Source: Gigaspora margarita (taxonomy: Eukaryota; Glomeromycota; Glomeromycetes; Diversisporales; Gigasporaceae). Taken from it: DNA of 64,000 nucleotides. The notes under the pieces were generated by a model, which was given only the letters and a program-made list of their open reading frames with translations, was not told the origin of the DNA and ran no database searches. The stretch covers positions 196,839 to 260,838 of the forward strand of contig WTPW01000792.1 in NCBI GenBank assembly GCA_009809945.1. The letters are read 5' to 3'. The translations under genes were made by a program, and so were the position numbers. Positions 55,694 to 64,000 of this stretch are shown piece by piece (position 1 is the stretch's first letter; each line of letters begins with the position of its first letter).

Positions 55694-56468
55694 TCACGGG
55701 CAAAAGTAATTTCGATCATAAATTTATACTACACCCCATTCCTGTGACATCCGGCCATGCATAATCTTGATGTACGAGGCTTAGCCTTGCTATAGAACTC
55801 ATAAAGGAGGTTCACCAAAATTCCGGTCGGAATATGTCGGAGTGCATCTGAATCATGGTCGACTGGATCGGAAATGACCTCAAGATCATAAAAAATTTTA
55901 TTAATGAAATCATATCCATGCATTAAGTAAAAAATGCCCAGCTTATAATTTTGCTATAGTACCTGCTAACAACTAGGGCTAAACGCCGACCTAGATCCGA
56001 CGCATCTTACCCGGAATTTTGTGACCCTCCTGTAAACTTTGACGCAACCTGACGAAACCATAAGTTGCGTCAATGACGCATGACGCATGACGCAACTCAA
56101 CCATATATTTTTAAGGGTCACGTGAGCAGTTGCGACACGTCACGTGAGTTGCGTCAGGCATCATTACATGGCATGTTAAAGTCGGGTGAGGTAAAATAAC
56201 GCATGATTTTAGTTTATTAAAAGCTTCGCAGTTTCTCTAATATTCAGAAAGTGTAAAAAGGAAGTTGTTTCGCTATTCTTAAGGATAATCTTCGGATTAC
56301 CCATATTTTAGATTCAATAAAAAATATATAATAAACTCGGACTTATTAGTACATAAGCCATTTTTATACTAAATCGTGTTAAATCACCAAGTCACGCCTC
56401 TGACGAACTGCCTTCTTATCATCATTTGTATTGTATAAATAAAATATCGTCCATTTCGCCCCCGTAAC
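55694..56468 (+). repeat. Gypsy 3' LTR, CpG-rich copy
   Basis: From TGTCACGGGCAAAAG to CCCCCGTAACA. It keeps CpG at sites that are TpG or CpA in the left LTR. It is uninterrupted at the points where palindrome A (near 55735) and the TTAA element (near 56217) sit in the left LTR. A ~200-bp block with TGACGCA words (55977-56165) may be a separate small insertion. A frame at 55729-55923 on the minus strand is not a gene. Confidence 0.7.
55977..56165. repeat. TGACGCA / TGCGTCA motif block inside the LTR
   Basis: Starts TAGGGCTAAACGCCGACCT and contains several TGACGCA or TTGCGTCA words, three of them in a row at 56070-56092. The left LTR lacks this block. It looks like a short hAT-like element with subterminal repeats, but its right limit is not defined. 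Confidence 0.4.
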
Positions 56469-57173
56469 ATTAGAAAAGGCGATGAATCGTATAATTACGT
56501 ATTCGAAAACATCACCTAAGTTGGATCCGAAAAATCTGATTGGCAAAATGGGTTGTACAAAATTCGGAAGCTCTTAACATGTAATTCGTAAACATCACGG
56601 CAAATCACAAAAGTCGGGCCATATGATTAAAGTATGAATTTTTAGAAGTTTACCTAATTCCTTCTCTCTACAAATATCCTATTTACGAAATTTAATTTAT
56701 TAATTTTTACCTGATTTACAAAATTTACGAAATTTAAAAAATTGAGCGACTGTGCTACGTCATTTCACCAAGGGTAATCTTGCCTTAAATGCTTTAGTGG
56801 CTGTAGCACAAATGCAAGACGGAATACGTTCGCCGAACTCCGCGAGTCATTGAGAGAAGGGATTAAGTGTTGAGCCAAGGTTGATGGTAAGGAAGAGAAA
56901 AGCTCCCTTTCTTAAGGAGAATTTAATAATCTTGTCTGTGAGAATAATATTAAAGCTCTTTAAGCCCCGTACTGTAGTAAAATTTATAAAAGAGCTGTAA
57001 TTTCACCTTTGAAAAGGGACAGTTATAAATTAATATTATTAATAAAACCTCCAACATAAAAATTAAATCATCATTGTCACACTCTGATGAATTGCCTTAT
57101 TGTATTATTTTATCACTTTTATTTTTATAAATTGTTTTTGGTCATTTCACCCGTAACATTATTAAAACTTTAA
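56469..57173 (+). repeat. Second Gypsy-type LTR end and unassigned sequence
   Basis: The last 120 bases (57050-57173) resemble the end of the LTR just upstream: AAATCATCATTGTCACACTC...TTGCCTTATTGTATTA...CATTTCACCCGTAACA. This suggests a solo or truncated LTR of a related element. The part at 56760-56960, with CGCCGAACTCCGCGAGTCAT, could be its body. The start was not found. Confidence 0.45.
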
Positions 57174-59094
57174 TAATTTAGGTTTTTTTGCACACATTCA
57201 ATAGGTGCAACTTTGAGCGATCTTGAACATATTATTAAAATTGATACAGTATCTGACGTACATAATGACTCCATGTTTTATGCAGCCCTCTATTGTGGCC
57301 TGCAAGTGGCGTGAACGCCACGCCATTATCTCATCTCATCTTTATATTGCACAATTTCTTTTTATGGTTAATTCACTGCCTATTATGTAAAATAGACTTT
57401 TGAATCCGTTTAGATTGGAATAATTATTACCGTAATCTTCGTTCTAACAATAATTCCGAATCTTCCATTTACAATATTGATACGAATTTTTGGTTCCTCT
57501 AATATCCTCTAATATCTTCAATTAAATACTATCATTACAACTCGATTAATGCAATGAAATACCGCTAATGCCCTAAAATTCCACAGACCTTGACACCGTT
57601 AAAATTCCAGAAGACATTGCAACATTTTAAAACATCGTTGTTCTCTCTGACATTGTTGTAAGTGGAAACAGTATTTAGTGAATTTGGAATTTCCTAGTTA
57701 AATTAGGGTACGGGTATACATATGATAAAATCAACCCAAATGATGATTTAGATAAAATTCCGGATCCATTTAAATCCCGCAGCACTCACTGTTTACATTT
57801 TTTGGATGCTTTGCTTATATGCTTAATTCCAAAAATAAGATTATATTAGTTTACTTCTGTACTTAGTCAAAAGAGACTGCGTACAGCTACGTGCGTACAG
57901 TACGTACCGGAATATGTTACCTCTATTCACAATTTCCTTATCTAGAATGTAATTAAACGAGCCTAAAATGTACAAATGATCTACGTAATTACGTATAGTA
58001 AATATGATAAAACGTAAACAAAGATAATCGAGGCGATTATGGCTCCTAAAAATAGTGTTATAAGATACTTCAATAGATCTATTAATAATTCTATTCGAAC
58101 AAAAAAAAGAAAGAGTCAATCATACATGTGTTTCAATGCTTTTGCTTTATGCTCTAATACGTTAAATTATCAAAGAATAGTATCACCATCGAAGATGTTT
58201 AATGTTTGTCTTAAGTCTGAAACTTAAAGTTCTAGAAAATATAAACTATATCTTGCCAATTTGAACTATAAGATGAACTAATTTGGATTTAATAATCGGA
58301 ATTAATTTTCCATGCCAATAAACAACGATTAAGATGACAAAGAACGTTTACCAGATGTATTAACCATGCTTCTAATATCCGATGATTAATGAAGCCTACG
58401 CCAAGTAAAATCAATAAGCATAAAAAATGCATTAAAAGTGTTTAAACCTCGGGATAATTTATATTGGTCACCTGACATTTGACTTAACTATCAATAATTC
58501 AATAAATTCATAATGTTATAAAAAGGTTGCGCGATGGATTAAATATAGTGTAGGTGACATCTTAATAAATAATCAATTGATTTATACTATATTTAATCCG
58601 CGCGTTTATTAAACATTAATGTAGAATATGATTAAATGTAATTACTATGCTGGAAAAATTCTTTATTAACAAATTAAAAATACAAATATTCAAATTATTA
58701 CTAATATTATTTTTCCGGTTAGTCATGTTATTTCCATAATCTATTGATGATTCGATCTATTATTTTCCATAAATGAAATGCCGAACATCGGTTTGAATAA
58801 ATAAAGTCTTGTTGAAATGAAACTTTGTTAAATATAGAAATTTAATTAACATTTTAAGACGAAAATTAATTCGATCTGAAGCGCAGAAATTTCCATCAGA
58901 TTTTCCATTATGGGACTTCAATATTTTTGACAACTTAATTACTTTCTTTTTTTAACTTTTTGAATCTACGTAACATTCGCTCAAACAAAGTAATGTAGAG
59001 AATTTGACTCATATGACATCAAAACAACTAACACAAGAATATATTGAAAATCTTAACTATTATTACAGATAATTTGTTCAACTAATTTACTTCA
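57174..59094. other. Intergenic stretch upstream of the Zn2Cys6 gene
   Basis: More complex and CpG-containing sequence with no convincing exon. It includes a short perfect hairpin GTGGCGTGAACGCCAC (57306-57321), a GTAC-rich patch (57884-57908) and a hairpin at 58529-58604. A 62-codon frame at 58039-58227 (MAPKNSVIRYFNRSINN...) starts in a plausible context but has no domain I can defend. Confidence 0.45.
58529..58604. repeat. 76-bp hairpin with GCGCG tips
   Basis: GCGCGATGGATTAAATATAG and its inverse CTATATTTAATCCGCGCG face each other across a ~30-bp loop. It may be a very small inverted-repeat transposon or a structured element. The flanks show no clear duplication. Confidence 0.5.
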
Positions 59095-59100
59095 TTAATC

Positions 59101-59110
59101 TTTATAAATA
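59101..59110 (+). promoter_or_regulatory. TATA-like box of the Zn2Cys6 gene
   Basis: TTTATAAATA lies 65-74 bases before the start codon, a distance consistent with a short 5' leader. AT-rich DNA yields such words by chance, so the assignment rests on position only. Confidence 0.35.
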
Positions 59111-59174
59111 CGACGATAGAGAGCCTTTCAATTTTCCAAGGTAATTTCTAAACATAACTGTTTATTAAATTCCA

Positions 59175-59747
59175 ATGGCACCAACATTAAGTAGTCTCCA
59201 GACATACAGATACAACGTAACTAAAGCATGCGATTCTTGCCGACTTTCAAAAACTAGATGCAAGAAACCCACCCAATCTACTAGCTGCAATGAATGCAAA
59301 AAACGTCATCAAGAATGCACCTACACTGCTCAACCAGCCAAACGTGGTCCGAAATTGAAGAAAATTCCTAAAGAACCACCTACGTCTGATATAGATTCTT
59401 CAAGCAATGAGCAACAAGATGACAAATCGGATCGTGATTCAACTTTAACCCAAGATGATGAACCTTGTCGTGATTCAAATTTATTTCAAGAAGACGAGCC
59501 TCTTTGCGGTTTAATTTTTGGTGAAATGTATCGTGGTTTAATCTTTGATGAATTACACTGTGGTTTAAACTTTGATGTATTGTATCATGGTCTAAATACA
59601 TCTCCAGGAGAATGCAAGCTCTTCGAAGAAATATTCGAGAAGGAACAACTAGAAATTCTCGCCTCAACTTCTTCAAAACCCTGTCCATATGAAAATATCG
59701 AAGGGCATTACTGCCACAGGGGATGTATTGTGAGGCGCAGCTATTAA
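59175..59747 (+). CDS. Zn2Cys6 binuclear-cluster DNA-binding protein, 190 aa
   Basis: Single-exon ORF. Residues 19-48 give C-x2-C-x6-C-x8-C-x2-C-x6-C (CDSCRLSKTRC, then CNECKKRHQEC), the fungal Zn2Cys6 signature. Six cysteines bind two zinc ions, and the basic LSKTRCKK segment contacts DNA, often at CGG half-sites. A basic linker (about 54-68, AKRGPKLKKIPKE) follows, then a Ser/Asp/Glu-rich stretch (69-107), then three ~10-residue units (GLIFGEMYR, GLIFDELHC, GLNFDVLYH; about 112-141), and a Cys/His-bearing tail. At 190 residues it lacks the middle homology region of typical 500-900-residue regulators, so it may be a minimal or truncated factor. The start was chosen for AATTCCAATGG context and the position of the zinc motif. 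Most likely nuclear. Target genes unknown. Confidence 0.8.
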   Translation: MAPTLSSLQTYRYNVTKACDSCRLSKTRCKKPTQSTSCNECKKRHQECTYTAQPAKRGPKLKKIPKEPPTSDIDSSSNEQQDDKSDRDSTLTQDDEPCRDSNLFQEDEPLCGLIFGEMYRGLIFDELHCGLNFDVLYHGLNTSPGECKLFEEIFEKEQLEILASTSSKPCPYENIEGHYCHRGCIVRRSY

Positions 59748-60905
59748 GACTCGATTTTTAAATATTACCGTCGTAATTTATTTCTGTTTCTTGAGAACAG
59801 CATAAATATTTCTCGTTACAAATTGTTAAATCTGATAACAGTTTAGTACTCAAACATTTAAGTTTTTTAATTGGACATGATAATTATGAAGGCCCCATTA
59901 ATTTTTTTCTTGTTACTTATAAAAAATTATCAGTTAAAGTGCGTAGAGTATGGGTAATTAGGGAAAAATTAATATAGCTCTATTATATGTATAAGAATTT
60001 AAGTCAAACAATTATGGTTCTGAAAAAAACATTATATGATTTAAAATATGTATAGTAAATTAAGATTTGAAAGAGTTAAAAGACAATAAGTTTATTTAGA
60101 ACAATTATGACTATAAGCAAAAATTCAATTTGAAATTATGTATTCAGGGAATATCCTGTTATAAATTTTATTAAAGCAAATTCCTAATTCTTAATGTTAT
60201 AATTAAAATTCTTGATTTTTTTTTTTTTTTTATGTAATTATTCTTAACAATGTAATTATTCTTAACAATAAAGTAGCGTGCATATTGCCACGAGGCTGCA
60301 CAATATGCAACAGTTATTGACGTGGCGTGCATATTGCCACAGACTGGAATAATATTTAACACCTCTAACTAATTTAGTATCAGGTTGGCATAAAAAGGCA
60401 AATACTGGTTGATATTAACTGTAGTGCAGTAGTGCAGAGCCGAATAACCGGTAGTAACACAGTTTCAATTCTTTTGTCATCTCCAAATCTGGTTAACACG
60501 TTATACATCAACTTTCATTATAGTTAAATTAGATAATTCGCGACGCAGTTGTACTATAACCAGTAACGGAACCCATATTTTTTTTTTGATAATATAAGCA
60601 GCAATTGATATGAATGCCGCTAAAACTTCTGATTGAATTATCAATTCTTAAAAATTAACTTTGAAAAGTTTGATCACGATACAATACATAACATAAGTAA
60701 CTAAAAGCAATTGAATTATGCTTCCAATGCCATAAAAAAAAATTTTATATGGAAACTTCCAATCTAATCGATTCTGATTCTTAATTAGTACGTTTGATAA
60801 GTACTTCAATATTTCAATTAATAAAAGTATGTGAAAATTCTTACATTGTTGATTAGATTAGATTTTTCAAAAAAAAAAATATATAGCAAAGGGTTTATGC
60901 AAGAC
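59748..60905. other. Downstream intergenic stretch with short direct repeats
   Basis: It contains two copies of ATGTAATTATTCTTAACA (60231-60267) and two copies of GCGTGCATATTGCCAC 49 bases apart (60276-60291 and 60325-60340). A related inverted word TGCACAATATGCA lies between the latter pair. The second copy extends to an imperfect palindrome GTGGCGTGCATATTGCCAC. No gene. A minus-strand frame at 60171-60362 is A-rich and unsupported. Confidence 0.5.
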
Positions 60906-61340
60906 TACCGTATTTGTGCGTAATAACGAGCCGGTGCGTTAATTTGAAACTTTCCTTGTTGAAAAAATTAGTTATATTACTCAAAATAATGCCATGCGCG
61001 CCCCGAAATAACGCTTATTTCACAGGCACGTTTTTTTTTTTATAAATTGCAATTGCACTAATCTTAACTCTAATTTAAACTTACCCTAACGACAATGACT
61101 AGAATTACTTCGTCTATAAAATAAAAAAGATGTCAGTAAAATATATTGTCTATGAAGTGAACTTGTCTGTAAATTTATCGTCTGTAAAATAGATTGTCAG
61201 TGTGATCTAACGCATTATCCGATACTTATATGTTGATCGAAGATTTCTTTTATTCAAAATAAGGCGCAAGTGCGCTTCAAAATAACGCGCAGGTACTCGA
61301 AATAATGCGCAGGGGAACGTTATTACGCATAAATACGGTA
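60906..61340. mobile_element. TA-flanked MITE, TACCGTATTTGTGCGTAATAA ends, 435 bp
   Basis: Left end TACCGTATTTGTGCGTAATA, right end the inverse of TACCGTATTTATGCGTAATA, with TA at both limits. GCG-containing words (AATAACG, AATAATGCGCAGG) recur through the element. It belongs to the same TAC-C/T-GTATT superfamily as 13847, 14846 and 40797, but keeps its CpGs. No coding sequence. Confidence 0.82.
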
Positions 61341-61939
61341 GTCATTTGGGTTTCTTCTAGCGAAATTCATATGAGTGAACATTTAAAAACTATCCTTGCT
61401 TCTTTTATCGTAAGACCATTGAGTCTCTAAATTGTTGAATAGGTGGGTAGGTGCCTAGTACAATAAGGCAAGAATAACAAAACAAAAAAGTACAAAAAAA
61501 AACCTTATTTCAAAATAGCTTTTTCAATGCCCTACTATTCTTAATTAATTTCAAATCCCTTATAATATATTAGTACATAATAAGTTATGTTAATACTTCT
61601 GCTTCCAATATTGTTGTAATAAAACAATATTTTAGTCAAACCTCTTCTATACAACTTTATATGTTATCACTTAACATTTTTATTGTTATCATTTTCGCAT
61701 TTTGCTCTGAAATTATTAACTATATACATTTATATGGCTTTAATTATATTTACATAAAAAAGGCTAAATTTATTGTAACAAAAATGCAGGTTTCTGAATA
61801 TTGACTTCAAAATGATACAAGTTTCATCACTGCATTAAGTATTTATATATTTGATTTTATAATTGAAGTTATAATTTCATCTTATTTTATTGCAATTTAA
61901 ATTATAAAATAGAGTTCCAATCCATTATCCAATTATCAG
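61341..61939. other. AT-rich stretch, nothing recognised
   Basis: No reading frame, RNA motif or repeat boundary could be supported. Confidence 0.4.
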
Positions 61940-62305
61940 AATAACAATTGGATATTCATTTTCTGCGGTGATTAAACTCAAATTCTGCGGTGATTAAATT
62001 TAATTTCTGCGACTATCTGCAAAATAAAATTGTAGCAAATTTCTGCGATAAAAATCCTGTTTCTGCACTCAAAACTTGGTTTAATACTAATGTTCCGAAG
62101 CTTTCCGACGACCGCGCTCGTATTTTATGTTAATTGATTGTTTATCCTTCCGAAACTCTCCGCCAAAATTCGCAATTTGATTGGATCCTGGTCAAATTTT
62201 AAGTCAATTTTGCAATTATCTGTGATAAAATCCAATTCCTGCAAAAATGGGTGAATTCTGCAAATTCTGCGGTATTCTGCATTTTGCGGAAAATCATCGT
62301 CCCTG
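61940..62305. mobile_element. TTCTGCGG-motif block with a hAT-like right end
   Basis: At least eight TTCTGCG/TTCTGCA words occur, in two clusters (61959-62070 and 62236-62290). On the minus strand the right edge reads CAGGGACGATGATTTTCCGC, a hAT-like terminus with subterminal repeats. The left end was not identified. A minus-strand frame at 62199-62381 crosses the edge and is not a gene. Confidence 0.5.
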
Positions 62306-63105
62306 ATCCGTTTACTATTGATATCCGAATAATTATTCGAATTTCTGTCGGATTATCCGGATATCCGATTTGTTTATCCATCCGGATAGTTTAGTTACTG
62401 ACACCGGTCTTCCGGGACAACCTAAAACTAACCAAACCAACCCAATAAAATCCAGACAATCGTATCCGAAGGAGGCGTGTTATATTTGGCGAGTGGATAA
62501 GTCAAGACTTCGGCAGTCGATATTTCGGGGTAACTCTCTATCAACAATCAACCACAGTATCCACAGTACGTCGGGACACTGGAAACAACAACCACGACAA
62601 TCTCAGCACATCGAGAAACAGTCGGACAGGATAATATTAATATCACGTGCACAAGAAAGATCGTACTACTATGCCACTTAGTAATAGATCGTTATTTTAT
62701 TTAGTGAATGTGGGGGTATCAGGAAAACAGTTATCAGTAACCGAATGTCTCTTTCTTTCTCATGGCGCAAGGTCTTACTTATATACTTTTAATGACTTAG
62801 GACAACGTATACATGGTATCCATGATATACCATCGATACATGATATCCCATCGATATATCGTATATCATTGATATCACTGATACATATTATACAATTGAA
62901 CAATATTTACAAGAGATACAACGAATACAAGAGATACAACGAATACAAGAGATGCAACGTATACTACCGGGAAACCTATTGTGAGTAAAAGATCGATATA
63001 ACCGTTGAATCGATGCTGCGTTCATCACGTGCTTCCGATGTACATTTCTGCGGCTCTCAACACGGATAAATGGATGACGGGTTTATCCGGATTGAAACTC
63101 TAGTA
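62306..63105. other. Region bounded by ATCCGGATATCC words, two unknown frames
   Basis: ATCCGGATATCCG and TATCCATCCGGATAG words at 62340-62390 and GGATAAATGGATGACGGGTTT, TATCCGGATT at 63065-63095 suggest the two ends of an element; the right edge, inverted, reads TAGAGTTTCAATCCGGATAA. Inside are two plus-strand frames (62370-62681, rich in Ser, Gln and Asn; and 62647-62988). In another frame, TIEQYLQEIQRIQEIQRIQE (about 62893-62952) is an amphipathic repeat made by a CAACGAATACAAGAGATA tandem. I recognise no domain. This could be a spliced gene or a decayed one. Confidence 0.35.
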
Positions 63106-63608
63106 TAAAAAATAACATATTAACATTGAAATTTATTAAATTAATATAAATCTGTTTTTATTATAAACGGCATCATAAAATATGTATGGTGCCGAAGCCT
63201 ATACTCAGAATCACGGGAAATTGGTATGTTGCCTATCAAATAATTACAAAAATAGTGCGCCCCTTATAGATATTCAATAAGAATTTTTGATCATTAATAA
63301 TAATAAGAACATATAAACTTTAAATCCTGACGGAACTATCATATATTGATGAATTATATTTATTAGATTTCTCTAATGTTCTCTTTAAAGAAATTAAGGT
63401 CTTTTCACTATTTACACAGAGATTAGAGCCAAAAATAGTTCAAAAAATCCAATAATTTTTACGAAATGGCTTCATTACTTAGAGAAGGGCGCTAAAAGGA
63501 AGTTAACAAATATAATTATAAATTTAAAGTCTAACATGTTATTATTATTAGTGATAATTCTTATTATTGAAATTTACTATTATGCCTAGTGATGGGCATG
63601 CACGTATT
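63106..63608. other. AT-rich stretch, nothing recognised
   Basis: No gene, RNA or repeat boundary could be supported. Confidence 0.4.
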
Positions 63609-63897
63609 CTGTGCCAGGTTATGTCGATCATGTGGCGCAGGCAAATTTTTTTGAATTATTAATGTTAGAGTTAGAGTTAGGGTTAGGAGGCAAGGTTAGC
63701 AAAACATATAGTAAAATCGTTCAAGGAGAACTTTTTGTTAGTGCACCAAAGGTGATTTTTTATGCAAACTTTTGGCAAATATGCGATTTTTGACAAAACG
63801 AACGGTTGTTTTGAAATTTTTATAATTTTGTTACGTTACACCTGATCTTGAAATCTGATTGGCAGTTCGGCCACATGATCGACATAACCTGGCACAG
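63609..63897. mobile_element. Inverted-repeat element, CTGTGCCAGGTTATGTCGAT arms
   Basis: A perfect 28-base inverted repeat bounds a 289-bp segment. Similar but weaker symmetry (GTGATG...CATGCACG versus the right flank) extends outward to about 63922. Within lies a telomere-like run TTAGAGTTAGAGTTAGGGTT (63665-63688). A 60-codon frame (63611-63793) has no domain. CpG-rich GATCCCGCGCG sequence follows to the window end. Confidence 0.65.
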
Positions 63898-64000
63898 AAA
63901 ACCGATGTGCGATGGGCATCACGCGGGATCCCGCGCGTGTTCCATCACGTGATGCGCGGGATAATTCGGGCCAATACCATAATTCCAGCCGAAATTTACA

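Larger units (their letters stand above)
42545..56468 (+). mobile_element. Decayed Ty3/Gypsy LTR retrotransposon, heavily interrupted
   Basis: Two related LTRs bound gag, RT, RNase H and integrase remnants in the order expected for Ty3/Gypsy. The left LTR starts TGTTACAGACAAAAAGTAAT and the right one TGTCACGGGCAAAAGTAAT. The right LTR ends GCCCCCGTAACA, the inverse of its start. TTAG lies just outside both ends, a possible short duplication. Insertions (two ~1-kb palindromes, a TTAA element with a MITE, a SINE, an AGGACC element, an inverted LTR and a nested palindrome) account for about half the length. The LTRs differ strongly in CpG content, so they might belong to two insertions. Confidence 0.65.

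Noticed and set aside
57841..58119. 92-codon minus-strand frame
   Set aside because: No domain or family resemblance, and it overlaps another frame on the plus strand.
58039..58227. Small frame that might be an HMG-box fragment
   Set aside because: NAFALCSN recalls the NAFILYR core of HMG boxes, but the rest of the domain cannot be followed. Too weak to call.
59380..59688. Minus-strand 102-codon frame
   Set aside because: It is the antisense of the Zn2Cys6 gene and arises from its internal repeats.

Overview
The window looks like a repeat-rich, gene-poor part of a fungal nuclear genome. It is strongly AT-rich with almost no long open reading frames. It holds Ty3/Gypsy, LINE, tRNA-headed SINE and many cut-and-paste elements, and the one convincing protein gene encodes a Zn2Cys6 (fungal binuclear cluster) DNA-binding protein. 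An arbuscular mycorrhizal fungus (Glomeromycotina, Rhizophagus-like) is my best guess from composition and repeat style. That is inference: no sequence search was possible.

Layout. 1-9 kb: AT-rich sequence with a TTTCGAA-type array, short inverted-repeat elements, a 1.04-kb AGGACC element and hairpin arrays. 9.4-16.4 kb: a duplicated repeat whose two copies act as empty sites for each other. It carries a 5'-truncated LINE with a 15-bp target duplication, a hAT-like MITE and TA-flanked elements, plus arrays of palindromic units. 16.4-25 kb: a tRNA-like SINE head, an exact-TSD AGGACC MITE, a 1.7-kb hAT-like element, a polyA-tailed retroposon and a three-level nest of DNA transposons. 25-42 kb: a T-rich macro-repeat in inverted and direct copies, a 230-bp tandem array, three near-identical 179-180-bp MITEs over the whole window, a long-TIR TTAA-flanked element, a 1.45-kb hAT-like element, a second copy of the retroposon and a complete-looking SINE. 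42.5-56.5 kb: a decayed Ty3/Gypsy element with gag, reverse transcriptase, RNase H and integrase remnants between two LTRs, shattered by insertions that include two ~1-kb palindromes. 56.5-64 kb: fewer repeats and more CpG, with the Zn2Cys6 gene at 59175-59747.

Little here works as a pathway. Only the Zn2Cys6 ORF looks intact. The rest records successive insertion: many elements can be bounded to the base by target-site duplications, and several insertions are confirmed by an uninterrupted paralogous copy elsewhere in the window. No transposase gene was recognised, so the DNA elements appear non-autonomous. The best candidates for undescribed biology are the ~1-kb foldback palindromes with shared CAGTCA tips, the long-TIR elements that appear to target TTAA, the AGGACC family with 8-bp duplications, and the retroposon whose two copies begin at nearly the same 5' point.
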